Positions 1 to 15,000 of a stretch of 64,000 nucleotides of DNA are shown here, piece after piece (positions within the stretch are counted from its first letter, which is position 1; each line of letters begins with the position of its first letter). Source of the DNA: Bettongia penicillata ogilbyi (Eukaryota; Chordata; Mammalia; Diprotodontia; Potoroidae); NCBI GenBank assembly GCA_023548195.1, contig JAJHZJ010000252.1:1371501-1435500 (forward strand), in the 5' to 3' direction. The translations under genes were made by a program, and so were the position numbers. The notes below the pieces were generated by a model. The model was not told where the DNA came from. It was given only the letters and a program-made list of their open reading frames with translations, and did no database searches.

Positions 1-329
1 TCAGATTTTTTTTTTCCTTGGAGAATGACATAGAGAAAAATGTTCTGAAAACTTTTAGTGCTACAAACGTGCTTGTATGTGTACAGGGATTACTTTATGA
101 GTATTATGCTTATTATTCTTTTGTGCATAAAATAATCAGACATAAAGAATACAGGATACTCCAAAAATTTTGGTGCAATTTAAGACTTTGGGGACACATC
201 ATGTAACCATAAAAGAAGTTCTACAGCTTAGAATAATATCTTATTTATTCACAATACAATTAAATGGCACCATCACTTTCTCAGAACATAATCAAGTATT
301 CTTGACATTCATTAGATCAAAAAATCTAG

Positions 330-500
330 AGCTGAATAAGACCCTTACAAACCATTTAGGTGAATCTCATTTAACATGAGAAAACTGATTCAGGGAGATT
401 AAGAGCTTTTTCCAATGTGACATAGCTAAGTGGCAGAGGCAAGATATGAACCCAGGTCTTCTGACTCCAGAGTCAGGCACCACAGTGCCTCCCAATGTAT
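330..500 (-). repeat. MIR (CORE-SINE) fragment
   Basis: Reads as the reverse complement of MIR: a GAGAAAACTGATTCAGGGAG stretch, then CACATAGCTAAGTGGCAGAGGC and AGATATGAACCCAGGTCTTCTGACT. Strongly diverged, so an old insertion. Confidence 0.6.
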
Positions 501-964
501 TTCAAAAAGCCTTAGGCACTAACGATTCTTACTTTAAACACTTAAAGTCCATAAAGTCTCACTCAGAATCTATTAACACAGAAATCTAATACGTGTTTGA
601 TTTCCAGTTACATACTACACAAAAGGAGCTAAAAGTCAGAAAGGAGAGGAAAGGCAGACTTAGAGAAATATCATCTGACAGCTAAGGAAGGAAGAGGAAA
701 ATTATAAAAGACAGACAAAAGACTTATAAAAAAAAGTACAGCTATTTTGAGAGGCAGTATAATACAGCAGAAATTTTCCTTATGATAGCCAGAGCTCATG
801 TAGAGGACTTTAAGAATGACATTGATAAGTTGGAGTGCAGAAGCAGGGGAAGGGCCCTGAGATCAGGAAAGTGAGGGTGAGCTGAAAAAATGTGTCATTT
901 TTTAACTTTATAACAACTTGGGAGGCAGGGAGAAAATAAGGAGGTGGCATGAAAGCTGTTTTAA

Positions 965-1225
965 GGGCTATCAGATGTTCGAGGGATTAAACTCATTCCA
1001 TTGGCCCCAGAGGGTAGAATCAGGAACGATGAGTTAAAGAAGCAAAGAAGCCAATTTAGGCCAAGAAAACTTTCCTAACAATTACAGCTGTCCAAAAGTG
1101 GAGGTCTTCAAGCAGAGGCCAGGCAATACTCATCAAGTTTTATATAATGGTGATTCTTTTTGTGTATGGATTGGACTAGATGGCTTAGAGAAACCTTTCA
1201 ATTCTCAAATTTTCTGATTCTACAA
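965..1225 (+). mobile_element. CR1/L3-family LINE, 3' end fragment
   Basis: Contains the diagnostic 3' end of CR1/L3: CTTTCCTAACAATTACAGCTGTCC, AGGTCTTCAAGCAGAGGCC, GGATTGGACTAGATGGCTTAGAG and a terminal TTCTGATTCTAC. The same block occurs at 59530-59735 in a longer copy. Confidence 0.6.
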
Positions 1226-1254
1226 AAGAACACTTTATATTTGGGGGGGAGATA

Positions 1255-1375
1255 ACCTGGGTTCAGATACTAGTTAAATTTAATTTCTACCTATGTGACC
1301 CTAGACCTTCCTTTATAATAGACAGTCACTGAGGTCTTTCAGCTCTAAATTCTATGATCCTATTATAAGGGAAAA
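1255..1375 (+). repeat. MIR3/SINE-like remnant
   Basis: GGGTTCAGATACTAGTTAAA and CTATGTGACCCTAGACCT are SINE-like, followed by a CR1-like end (TTTCAGCTCTAAATTCTATGATCC). Short and diverged; family uncertain. Confidence 0.4.
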
Positions 1376-2957
1376 CTTCTCTATTCAACGAGTCTATGAG
1401 AGTGTCACTGTATCACAACAAAACACAAAGAAGTCTATGCTGTACAAACATTGTAGCTGTTACCTCTGCAAGTCTCATGTCTCCTATTAGATTCTAAGAT
1501 TCTTTATGCATAGACTGCTATTTATCTTTTAAAATATCCCATTCCATTATTTGTCTTACACATAACAGATATTTAATAAATGCACATTAAGTAAACTGAA
1601 TGAGTATTCAAAGAATCAATAAAGAGTTAAGATTATGCTCGGTATAATCTGTCTGAAAGGCCATGTGGCATAATTAGAAAAAGGGCAGTTACTCGGAAAG
1701 ACTGATGAAGCTCTGCCTTTGATATATACTACCTACATAATTATGGACAACTCAGGTGGGTAATGGCAACTGCTTTTTGTCTCCAACGCTTGGTGTATTA
1801 TAAGCATCTAATAAAAAGTTGCTTGAACTGAACTGTTCGTAGAGATGGGCTCCTGCTTACTCCTCTTCTGTGCCTCCATTTCACTCTTACTCCCCAACAT
1901 CCAATAGACCGTACAGCTCTACAGCAAATCACTCTAGGCTAGGGGCACTTACAAAACAATCAGACGAAGGAAACAGTATAGTATGTAGAATCATGGAAAA
2001 TTTCCCAAAGCTGAATAATAAGCCAGGTTTTATTAGGGGGAAAAAAAAATTGGACTGACTGCCACATTTAAGTCTTTTTTTTTGGGATGCTTCAGTTCCT
2101 GACATGAGGATGATACCCAGTTACTTAAGGCTCTGACAGTGGAGTAGAATATGTGCTAAGTCCTAGCAAGTTAGAAAGGATTTTGTAAAGTCCTGGGTAT
2201 AAGACTCTTTGAGGAATAGCACAGGTCAAGGAGATTTTATGAAATGGTCTACAAAAACACTGAAGAGTTGCCCTCTGCATCAGTTAGGATACACATAGCA
2301 ATGAAATATATCATAAATTTTAGGAAAAATTGAAAATATGGGCTGGTCAGGGGAGGGAATAGGATCTATGGTTTAAGAATGAGCAAGTTATAGGAAGGAA
2401 GTGAGGAAAACCAACTATAGAGGGTACGTGGGGCAACAGAAAAAAATTGTTCAGATGAAGGGCAGGTAGTTAATAGTCCTGAAAAGACAGGTTGATGTGT
2501 AGTCGTATGGCAACCTGTGATTTTTGGAAGGAAAATGCTACATAAACTGAAATTAATAAGATTTGTTCTCTTGAATCCTCTCATCCTTTCTACAATAAAT
2601 ATTGTGCCTTGTCAAAGAAAATTTTGATCATGGTCCCATTCAAGTATTCAGTCTCTCCACCACTACAGATCACAACCCATTCATCCCCACTATCACATGA
2701 AATTCTTGTCCATGCCTTTGGGTATGTGCTCCACTGAAGAACTACTGAACAAGCTAGAGGCCTTCCTTTTATGAGTTATAATATTTCATGGAAACTATTA
2801 TGAAACTTAGGCTATTGATATAACCTTTTACTTTTAAAATATGGTAAAACAAATGAGAAAATAGAGAATTATTATTGGAAAGAAAAAATTTTAAGAGAGA
2901 TGATACTTGTAAATTGTTAAATGTATTCTTGTTTTAGGGAGCTCTTTAATCACTTAC

Positions 2958-3091
2958 CTTTTGCATATTGTCTCATACTTTCCATATAAGCGGAGAGATT
3001 TTCTGCTACCAGAGTAACCAGGGCATGATTGTGCTGAAGTTGATTGATTAAATCATGACGATAAAACACATGTGGACTTCGCTGTGTTTGA
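2958..3091 (-). CDS. USP9X: USP9X exon L (human residues about 588-633)
   Basis: 134 nt; completes Ser588, then [40 protein letters not shown] and QYAK, plus the first base of the next codon (Asp633 in human). Acceptor GCATTTCAG/TCAAAC; donor [26 protein letters not shown] differs conservatively from the NLATYMESMRLYAR I recall for human. It is the most 3' exon in the window; the next exon (HEDYDPQ... in human) is not present in 1-2957. Confidence 0.94.
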
Positions 3092-6000
3092 CTGAAATGC
3101 AAACAGTATGTAATAGTACAAGGTGACATTTAACTATAGAATGTATTATGAATTTACACATTCTTATTTAACTGCTGGCTTGAAAAACCAAACATTTTGC
3201 ATTATCACAGATAAAAACGGTTTATAGTCACAATGACATTTATGTTAAAGAAGTCAACTATACACAAGGTTGTTTGTATTGCTGTTTTAAAAGGGAAAAA
3301 CAATCCAAATATAGTTTATTACAATTACCTCATCACCATCACACAATTTTGAATAAGAAAAGCTTACATCAGCATTCTCTAATTTCTTCATTCTGTGATC
3401 TCTTGAAAAGCCTTAATGTTTTCTGGTGACTTCTCTTCACACCAAAGCAGTTGTGGAATTTAAAGGAAAAAAGTGAGGGCAGTGGTTTTGTTAATAGCAA
3501 ACAGCATTCTTAGACTGGTTTGTTGTCAATTTTTCAATCTAAAAGAGGCAGAGGTCATCAAAAGCCCTTTTTTTTGGCTTATCAATGAAAGTAATGCTCC
3601 CTTCCCCTGATGCTTGATGTCCTTGTTTCTTGTAGTACGCATTGTTGACATGGCTAGCAAGAAAGATGATTAGGTACAAGAAAAAAAAAAAGTTGTCTGA
3701 AAATGAACCCATGCGTTTATTAATGGAGATATTTTGTATTTAAGTGGATTGAAGTGTCATTAGTGTCTTATTTGCTTTATCTCTTCATTATTTTATATTT
3801 CCATTGGTGACACTTTTGATTTGATTCTCTATTTTAGTGGTGTCAAAAATCAGGGTCTGAAGCTAGGAGGAAAATTACTCTGTTTTAAATCAGTCCCTAA
3901 AAGGTTTTGACCCTTAACTAAATTAATTTGCTATACAAAAAGTCAGACTGTTTATATGTTAAATTGTTATAGTGAGAAAAAAATTTATGCTTATCAAGAA
4001 CCAAAGATGTTGTTCTTCTAAGCATTCACCTTGGGAGGTAACACACTTATTTCAAAAAACATACTAGAAGTGAATTTGAAATATGTGGATAGCATCCCAC
4101 TGGGATGAAGGAGTATTACAGGCCTAGAGCAAGAATCTGCTGTTTAACCAACTATGTGATCTTAGATAACATCACTAAATCTCTCTGCTTCATTTTCCTA
4201 ATCTGTGAAATGTGGGAAACAGACAAGATGGATTTGAAGGGTTTTAAGTGCAAACGCTACATTTCTATAACTTGAATTTATTTTAAAAATCTCATTGCAT
4301 TATAACTATACCTGAAATGTAATCGTAATAATTACTAAACTAAGCACCTTCTTGTGACTCTGAAGAAGTTTAAGAGGTAATATCTGATATAGTGCTTAAC
4401 AACAATTACCGCTTTTTGATGTTATATAAATAAAAATCACAACCATCTCTACTCTTCACTACCCTAAAATGACACTTTCTTCAACACCACTTCAATTTTC
4501 TCTGCACTAATAACCAAATGAAACTGGAAGCTTATTCCTTGTTTTTTCACTATTTCTAATGTTATACACATTGAAAAGGAGAATAATGCACATTTATTTC
4601 ATCTTTGCAACAATTGTTCCTAGTACCCTAAAGCTCAAGGGTCGACTTTAGATTGAACCTCCAGTCAAGAATTTTGGAATGGGGAGAGATTATTAGACAC
4701 TCTGCTCTGTACATGTCTAAATTTAAGTCTGAGGAAAAAGTTCAATGAATGATATATGTATATGTTTTCTTCCAAAATTTAACCTTTGTTCTAAGATTAA
4801 AAATCACCCAACTATTATTAATCTATATCCAAATTTGTATTTTGTTGTTGTTATTAAATAGCACAGGGTCATCACACAAATTATGGTAGTTTATCAACCA
4901 TGTCTATAATTGATCTACATTTATGGGATTTACCATTAAAATAAAAATGTGAGACATTCTATATTGAATGCAATTTGGATAAAGAACTAAGGATTTGGAT
5001 CCAGTTCTTTTAATTTCTAGTTCAAAGCTTTTTTTTTTTTTTTTAACAACACCCAGCTGCTATTTTGTGCATATAAATTTAAATTTAAATTTCAGCACCA
5101 TAAAAATCAATTAAATGGCAAAGATATTCAGTTCTAGAATTTTTTCATTTACTCAAATGAAGATTTATATAAGCATCAGGTCACTAAAAATTTTTAAATA
5201 CCTGAAAATTCTATTCAATAAGAACAGAAGCATCTAAAAGGAAGAGAGAAGAATGAGGGACCTGACAATTCTTGTAAGAGACACAAATCACTTCAATTCT
5301 GAAAACAAACAAGTATCAATAAAAAAAGAATGATTCCAATTGTGATAATTATCTCTCGAAATTAGCCTTTGAAAAGTTAATGTCAATGAGATCACAAAAA
5401 TATAGTGTTACTAAAAAGAGTTAAAATATAGTGTGAAATATATGATTAAAACTTATGAGGGGACCAAATAAGACTTTCTATTTTAAAAATTACAAAAAAA
5501 AAATGAATTTTCCCCTGAAAGTTATCCCAAAATTTGGGAGAAAAGGGAAGCAATAAGTTCTGATTATAAACTTTCTATGAATGATCCTTATTAGTGACAA
5601 ATTAGCTGTGTATAGGTGTTTGTGTGCACATGTGCTTCTGCATGAGAATGCAACACACATTTTTTTATGATGACAGTGAAAAATGTATTTTAAAGGTAAG
5701 AAAACACAAGGATGTCAGCTGGAAGAATTAAGTTCATAATTAGGAGAGCCATGTTAATATTATATTCATCTCTTTAAATTAATTTTTAAAAATTCAAACC
5801 TTATTACAGCTCACTTCTCCAGAAAGTAGTTTAAGATATTTAAATTTCCCAATATTTCGGAGTTTACTTCTTAAAATTTTAAAACCTCTTTTACTATTTT
5901 AAATGTATCCCAATTACGTGAAATTATAATTGTTTTGTACCTAATTTTCCCTCTCTTTTATGTTTACCTTTGTGATCTAATTCTATCCCAGAAACCCAGA

Positions 6001-9000
6001 ACAATATTCCCAAAGATTTCAAGACTTATCTTCAAACTTATAACCCCATGAGTTTTCTGAAGAAATGTTTCTACATAATATATATTTCAGAATTTGCTTA
6101 TTTGGGGAAAAAAAGATCCATACCTCAAATTTTGTGGTGCTTCACCAAACAAACTACAAATTTCCCTAATTTGTTTCAGTGCAGGAATCACCCACTTATC
6201 ATTCGTGCGAAGCTCTTCTATAAAACGATCTATCCATTGGATCTTTTGTGTGTCTCGATCCTTAAAAAAACAAATTTCAGACTTTTAATGTTGACTGCAG
6301 CCATAAAAGAATTCTGTTTTCAAAGAATTTTTCCATATTTTAAAAGATGCACCTTGTTTGCGTAATTTATACTTTACAACCTTTACTGAGAAAAAGGAAA
6401 ATGTCTAAGTCTGTATGATCATTAAATAAAATGAAAGTTTGGTCACACAAGTCACAACATCTGTATTACTAATCCTAATGCGTTTGGACTTTTTGGCTTA
6501 TTCAGTGGTTATAACCACTATTTTATACATTAAATGTTCATATTTAAATATGGAGTGTCAGTAAGGAATGCAATTTCTCTAACATATTAAATTCTTGGAA
6601 CAATTAAAAAAAATCTTACTTATTTAAAATTAACTACTTTAGGCCAGCAGCTATGTGGCACAGTGGAGTGCCAAGCCTGGAATCAGGAAAACTCCTCTTC
6701 CTGAGTTCAAATCTGGCCTCAGGTAGTTAATCAGCTATGTGATCTTATGCAAGTTTACCTTTCAGTTTCCTCATCTGTAAAATGAGCTAGAGAAGGAAAT
6801 GGCACTTCAGTATATTTACCAACCCCCCCCCCCCCAAAAAAAAAAAAACCAACAACAGAAAACCCTACCAAATGAAGTCACAAAGAGTTGGACAGGCCTG
6901 AAATGAAACTGAACATTTTGGGGAAACTGAACTACTACCATTTCATTTTATAAATAATAAGGAAATCATGATATTTCACAATTTACTACTAAATCTGAAT
7001 GGTATTATTCTAAATAAGAAAATATCGTTGTTTCAGATACTCCCTCTTTCAATATTTAATTTTGAAGTTCCAATTTATATCCCCAAAGTGATAAGCCACT
7101 GGGATTGATTACCACTGTTTAGCTGGCATGACAGCTAGAAAATGTGTTAATATGTAGCTTCAATTTACCAGAATTTTAACTCCAACTTTGCAAAGGATGA
7201 AAATTCAATTAACTGGGCAAAGTATTTCAACAAGAACACATTCAATAAGAAATAGAAAAATAGGATTCAATATATGAGATTTTGTTTCATATAAACCTTG
7301 GAAGAAATGTCACCTATTCATTCAGGGACTTATGCTCCAAATAGAACATTTTTATATGAAAAATACAAGAGAATCAATGGGTCTCTGATTTGGCCATTAG
7401 TGTATGGAGTAAATTTCACTAATTCAGGAAAATCAATGTATTTAATATAATACTAATTTTAACATAATAATAACTTTAACATAATAAGGCTAAATTAATT
7501 TATTTGCAATTAACGTCCCAGAACTTCAGATTTGATTAAGGCCAGACAAACCAAAAATGATTGTTTTATTTATGGAGCCTTTCCCAGTAAAGTGTTTTTA
7601 AATTCTGTAATGAGTGTTTTCCCAATTACTTGCCAGATGGGAAACATCAAAAGTGGTAAACCGAAATCTACCTTAAATGGGGTCAAAATGTTCAATAACT
7701 AAAACCTAGAAGGACAGGGGTAATGTGAATTACTCTAACACAGGGATACCCCTGAAATGAGAGAAATTAGGTCAATTTCCCAAAGATCATTCCAAAATAC
7801 CAATGCTAAAGATGAGGTTTAGAAGAGCTTATAATTAAGCTGCCCAAACAATCATAAGATAGGATGTGAGAGAATGACAAACTAGCAAAACAAACAAACC
7901 AACCAACCTGTGAACAACTATAATCTAAGATTTTAATGTGAGCACTAAGAGCCTGGTCCATGATATCAACAGGTACATCGTCACTGTGGGCCAAGTTCCA
8001 CAACAGATTCAAAACTTTATGGGCCATCACACCATCTTTATCATCTTCTGCAAGACGACGTATTAGCTCAAGTAATTTTTCACGTTGTTTTTTACTTGCA
8101 TTTGTCCAACTTGCCTAGAAAATAAATTTATCATGCTGTAAAACATGTTAGTAATCCAGGTCAAATTCTCGATTTATAAAGACAGCTATCATCAGAATAT
8201 GAAGCTACATGCTGTAGTGGATAGAGTGCTAGAAGATCTGAGCTCAAATCCTGCCTAGGACACTAGCTGTGTGACCTGTGGGCAAGTCACTTAACCTTTC
8301 AGTCTCATTTCCTCCTCTGTAAAATGTTAAGTACCTATTCACAGAGTAGTTGTGAAGATCAAATGAGACACTACATATAAAGTGCTTTATAAGCTCTAAA
8401 GCACCATATAAGTGCTACCTATTACATTAAATTTCTTTGGAAAACACCACATCTTGAAGAGGGGAAGGGAGAGAATTGAGAACTGAAAATAAAGTTATTG
8501 GGGAAAAATATGTGGTTTATTATTTAAAAAAAAAAAGGAAAAATACCATATTGAAACAGAAATACAAAAACACAAATTCAAAGGAAACTTTAATGTCAGA
8601 AGTGCAAATAATTTTAAATAAATGTAAACTTATTTAAAGTTAAAGATTTGTTGACAAACTTAGCCTAGATTAGAAATGGTACAGTACACAAAGGTTGCCA
8701 GGTGAAAAGCAACATGAAAAGTTTATAGAGATATGGGTCCTTTAACAGAACAGACAAATCACAATTAAACAAGAGGGTAAAGTTACAGATGAAAGCACAA
8801 AAATTTCAAAGATGAGAGTAACAGAGTAACAGTAGGTAAGAAATCAAACTACACACTGAAGCCAATTTCTCCGTAGTCAATGAATAAGCATTTCGGTAAG
8901 TGCCTACTATGTGCCAGAGGGTATCTAGGTGGAATAACCTGGAATCGGGAAGACTCATGCTCCTAAATTCAAATCTGGCCTCAAAATACTAGCTAGCTGC

Positions 9001-12000
9001 AAGACCACAGGCAAATCACTTAACCCTGTTTGCCTCAGTTTCCTCATCTGTAAAATGAACTGGGGAAGGAAATGGCAAACCACTCTAGTATCTTTGCCAA
9101 GAAAACCCCAAATGAGGTCATGAAGAGTTGGACATGACTAAAAAGACTAAACTACCATATGCCACGTACTGTGCTAAGAACTACAAAAGAGCTAGTTTCA
9201 GGCAGTCTTAAATTTTGAAAGAAAACATTAACTTCATACTCAATCATCAGCCTGATTGGTACACTTAAAATGAAAATTATCCTAATATTAAAACCAAAAT
9301 GAAATGAGATGCTTTGCAAGCATTATTTAAAGCTGATTAAAAAAGCCAAAAGATATTCACTTTTGACATTTCCATGTTAAGAAATGAGAAACATTTAAAT
9401 ATCTTTCAACCTTGAAATAAGAAAACAAAATTATGCCTTAATGTAATGCTCAATTTCAACAATAAGAAAAGAACAATTAAAATGGCTAGCTGATAAAAAA
9501 AATTATGTATACTTAAAATGACATGTAATAAGCAATACTGTTGGTGAAAACAACTATCAGAAAGAAAACTGTCTATGTTCTAGAAGATGCAGCCAAACTT
9601 TTCTCCCTTACAACTGTAAATGTCTTACTGAGTCACAGAAATAAAAAAAAAATGATAAAAATAGAACTCTAAACTTCTAGGATTACCAACTCATTCCAGG
9701 CCCCTCCAAGAACAGAGAATACCCTTGCAAACTTAGTCCTATCTCAAGAGTGGATACCTAATAGCTGGTACCTCTCAGTACTGAGGAGGCAGGGTCTTCT
9801 TTAAAAACTATTTTTCAAAAATTGCTTTTTACTGATCTATTTTATTTCCTTTTAAATTGGCTAGACTTGGCCATTTCTGACCCCTTCACAGAGAAGCATT
9901 CTTTATGACAAATTATTTACAAAAAGAGGAAGTGAAGGGGAAATCAGCAAAATATGAGATGATATGCAATGGTCCAAAAGTGAACCCCATGTTCTCCTCT
10001 CTCCTCAGCATAGATAAAGGATATGATGACCTTATGCTTCTTTCTGCAGAAGGGGGTGGGGGCAAATTTATGCCTTATGATTTAGCAACACTCATTTTCT
10101 TTTAAAAATTATTCTTACTGATACCTTGTTTTTACACCACTTAAAGTTCTTCAATGAATGCCTTCCCTTGCAAGATCTTTGTAAAAAAGAATTAAGAGTA
10201 AAAAAAAAAAAGAATTCAGCAAAACTCATCAGTGCATTGGAAAAATCTGACATTATGCTATGTTTTACATCTGACTTCCTCCCCCCAAAATAAAAAAGGA
10301 AGTACAGGGAAGTATCTTCTCATATCTTCTTCAGGCCCAGGTTTGATCTTATAATTTGAAATAATTACTTGCCAGTAGTTTAGGGGTTATTATCCTTTCC
10401 ATATGTTTTTGCTGTCATTGACTAGAATACTGTTTCTCTGCTTTAACTTTCACTTCATTGGGCATGAGTTCATTCAAGACTTTGCACACTTCTGTTTTAT
10501 CATGTTCATCGTTTCTTCCAGCATGGTAATATTCCATTACATTTATGTACCATAATTTGTTTACAGCTATTCCCCGATTAATGGCCATCTACATTGTTTC
10601 CAGCTCTCAGCTGCCATAAAGACTGCTGTGATAAATGTCTTGGTGTTTATGTCTACCCGTGGATTCTTTGGGTGGAGTTATGGACATTTTCACCACTTTC
10701 ACCACTGTCTTTCAGAATGGTTGTACTAATTTATTTTGCTAACAATTCCTGTCTTTTCCACATGAGAATTTGTCAACTAAGTTTGACAGTAATTATCCTA
10801 TTTGTTACACAGGCACAGACTGGCCGTGGACACTGAATATCCTAACAGTTATTTAAACTGTCCTTTATTACTTTGAAGAATGCTTTATAATTTTGTTTCT
10901 ACAGTTATTAGATAAACTGTCTCTCATATGGTTTAAGTATTTTGTAGTTACCGTTATTATGGGCAGCGAGGTGGCATAGTGAACAGAGCACTGGACATAG
11001 AGTCAGCTTTAAGAACTAAGTTCATGTTTGACCTCAGATACTCACTGTCTTGTTGTCTCCTGGATTCTGTAGTTGCTATAACAAAATTCTGTTTTACAGT
11101 TATAGTAATACACAATTTTACAAAAGGTACTGACTTTCTTGATCAGTTTCTTGTTTCCCTAGTACTTGTAAAGCAACACGCCACTAAAAAGGACAGTTCT
11201 TTGCTTATCTTATGATTCTAATTTCTTTCTCGAGTCTTATTATTATTGATGGTACCATTAGGTCAAATAACAGTGGGGCAAAGGGAAACTTGGTTTTACT
11301 TTTTACATTTATTGAGAAAATTTCTGTTGTAAGGGTTTTTTACCTTTATGTTTTACACCCTTACGGCCATCTGGTTAAACCTGTGGAACTCCTCAAAATG
11401 TTATCAAAAACATAATATAAAAATATAAAATAAGACACAGGATTACAAAGTAAAATAATAAAAATGGCATCTAATTATCAAAATATTCTTCAAAAGTTTA
11501 TACATCCTACCTGAAGATGACCTGTTCTAGTGTTTACCCATTGTATATAATGCTATTTTGGGGTGTTAAATAGACAGCTTAAAATCAAACAAAGAAAAGA
11601 TCCTATGCCTGTACTTGTAATTTTTTTCTTTCTTTTCTTTTTTTATTAAACATGAAGTGAATGAATATTGTACTTTGTGGAGGTCTTTTTGCTCACTCAA
11701 CAATATTACCATGAGCTTCAGGAAATTTTTGTTTTTAAAATGATAATGGTAATTGCTTTCCTAATGTTGAACTATCCTTGCTTCTCAAATATAGATCTAG
11801 CTTGATCATGATTTTTTTTAACTGCTATGATCTTTCTGGCAAAATTAAAAATTTTGGCATGAATATTCATTCTTGAGAAGCTTATAATACTTTCGATCCT
11901 TCAGTTCAAGGATAAAGAAAAATTTAATTTCTGCTAAGAACATTTCTTGGGAGTAATTTTACAAGAAGTTCAAGTTTCTTTTCCTGAGATTAGATTATTT

Positions 12001-15000
12001 AAATTCTCCATATGGTAAGTGATCAATTGGGATATTTTTATATTATTGTAGACTGTCCTTCATTTCTTTTGATTCTTAGGATTTTTTGTTTTCTAACTAT
12101 TCAAAGTAGGTTCTAATGGGCTCTTCTTTCTTCTGGGCTTTGTGGTTTCAGCTTGTTCAATTTTTTATTTTGCTAATTTGATATTCTTCCTTTTTTAATC
12201 AAGCTGGATAAAGGTTTACCCAATTTTTTTTAGCTTTCGGACAATTAGTTTTGTTCAGCAGTTCTATAGGACTTTTCTTTTTGTTTCCAATTTGTCTATT
12301 TCTCCTCTAATTTTCAAATTTTCCTTGTGTTATTTTGGATTTGTTGCTTTTCTGTTTTTTTTTTAAACTGCATATTCAGTTTACTAATCCTCTTTTTCAA
12401 TTTTGTAATTTAGCAGGATATAAATTTTTCTGAGGACATCTTAGTTTGCTTCCTAGGAATCAGGGTATGTTGTCTCATCATTATGACTATTTCTGTAGTT
12501 AACTATTTCACAGTTGTTTAATATAATCAGTTTAGTATTTTATTATTAAACTTAGTTCTATGTCTTTTGATTTTGGTACTTGCATTACTACTTCTATTGT
12601 GTTATGGTCTACAAATGATATTTCTCCTTTTTTATGTTTACCTGCAATTTTTCTGTACCCTAATACACTCTATTTTTGTAAAGCTGTCATATGCTGCTGA
12701 TATGTGTGTGTATGTATGTGTGTGTGTGTTTCTACACGGAAAATGCCATAAATCCTTTCACTAAATTCTCCCACATTTCAGTTCTATAGCTTTCCTTTTT
12801 TTTAATCTTTCTATTTGATATTTTCAGTTCTGAGAGAATATTTAAGTCTCATATTATTATTGTGTTAATAGTTATCCATTGAATTTTTGCACAGCAGCAA
12901 ATTTTTCCTTTATTACTTTAGATCCTGTTGTATCTGTACGTCCTATCAGAATCACAGATAGCGATATCATCTACTGGTTCTTAAAGAAAGTTATATCTTT
13001 GATTATGTCTATTTATGTGAATTTTAATTTCTGCTTTATGTGACAGACTGATTGCATGTCCTGATTTTTGAGATATACCTGATACATAGTAAATTTTGTT
13101 CCAGCTCTGATTTTGATTCTATGTGCCTTTTTGCTTTCTAGTTGAAGGAGGTCCAATAGCAAAATACATGAGCAGCAGTAAAATAAGGCCATGCCCAGAC
13201 ACAGCACCACCTATTCACCCTTTCTTCTTCCCAGTCATCCCACAGGAAAACCAGTAGCAGAAGTCTAGAGCTGTAGCATTGCAAAGCTGGGGCCCTCCCA
13301 AGACTCAGGATTGGTACAGTAACCACTGCTAGCCTGGATATGGAAAAGGAAAGATATTAAAACAGACATGCTTGTCTAACATTTATTACAACTCATAAAA
13401 ATGGTATTAGTACAGTTAGAAACAGTTAGACTTCATTTATCAAATCTAATCAGCAGAATTCTTCACTGAAATCTACCTCTGGCTCCCCATTATAGCAATG
13501 GGACAACTCCAGGTTCAGGAGCACTGTGCCAGCAGAAAATACTCTGGCATATTTACATCCTGTCAAGCTGTAAAGTCTTGAATTATGTTGATATATATTC
13601 ACTGCCAGTTTAAATCACAAGAATAGTCTAGTAGTTAGTGTAGAAAGTAGTGGATTTAGAGTCATAGATGCTGGAGTCAAATTCCAATTCAGCTTGTTGT
13701 TACTTCTGTGGGGCCTTGGGGGCAAGCTACTCCACCATCTTTTGGCATTCAGCTTCCCTATGTGTAAAGTAGGAGATTAGATTAAATGATTTCTACGTTT
13801 TCTTTCTGCTGCAAATTCTATAACCCCACTAACTCGCAGGGGGAGCTGCAATCTGCACTGGAACATATAGTCTGATGAAATCAGATTCTTGAATTAATGA
13901 AGTAGTAACAGGGGCAGTAGGTACTATAGATGAGAAAAATTTTGAGATAAATGGAACTTTCCCCTTTAAGTATCAATTACAAGTTTTTTAAAATTCATTT
14001 TAATAGCAATTTTTTCTGCCTTAGTAAAATAAATAACCTACATATATATTAAACACTTGTTAAGTAAGGGGCAACATAATGGATACAAAGTATTATGCCA
14101 AAATATAGTGATCTGCTGAGGAGTTACTGATGTATTCACCTCTGCTAGCCCTCATATCAAACAATGCTAGACTAAAATTATAACCACTAGATCAATATAC
14201 TAATCCTTGCTGTCAGCTATCATTTCTTCTTGGTCAGTAGTTCTACTTCTAGCATCTTTCTACCAACAAACTGTTTATTTTAATTTTGAGATATCTTTGA
14301 TTCTGGCCTAGATTAGATAACACACCTGGTTACACACAAAACTTAGTCTCTCTCTCTGAAATTATCTCTACTATTATGGAATAAACTATTTTGGATATGT
14401 AATTTATTTTCCTTGATGCTGAGAGGCTTTCTGATTTACTTCCAGATTCAAGGATGTTCTAAAAGTCTACATTACAAGTATAAAGAACGGTATGGCTTGG
14501 ATTTGTAATTTCATTGGTACAAGGAACTTCCAGGTGAGGAAAAATCCCTACCAATATAGGATGCACCTTCTACGCAACTTAAGAGTCCTAAGAATGTTGC
14601 TTAGATCAGTGGGAGTTAAGTGAATTGCCCAAGGTCACACCGAGTCTGTGTAAGAGGCACGACCCAAACTCTGATCTTCCTGTTTTCAAAGTCATTTCCC
14701 CTAGCCACTATGCCACACTTCATCTTATTTACAATTATTTCCTCATTTGAAGACAATAACAAACACCAAACATAGGATATTTGCTTACATTTTTCATTTA
14801 CCTTCCAAGGGTTAAGTTTTGCTCGTGGCCTATGTTAATGGAATCAAAATTCAGAGATTTAAAATATTAATTTGTATCACTCAAGAAAGTTTTTACCTTA
14901 AAGCAGTCAAAGAGATGATCGAGCTGTTCAGGAGAAAAATCCCAAGCCAATTTTGCTAGGAGATCATGTACATTCTTTACAATGGCTTCATGTTTTCCTG

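Larger units (their letters stand above)
1..2957 (-). other. USP9X: USP9X intron after exon L (incomplete)
   Basis: Intronic sequence. It holds a MIR fragment near 330-500, a CR1/L3 3' end at 965-1225, and weak SINE-like remnants at 1255-1375 and 1650-1835. From about 1840 to 2957 I see nothing recognisable. No coding exon was found on either strand. Confidence 0.85.
8115..14896 (-). other. USP9X: USP9X intron between exons I and J
   Basis: 6.8 kb. Contains a MIR, a SINE nested in an L2-type 3' end, a long degraded L1 in the orientation of the gene (10310-13140) with a SINE piece inside it, and two more MIR-type fragments. The stretches 9190-10300 and 13140-13600 show nothing I can classify. 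Confidence 0.8.
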
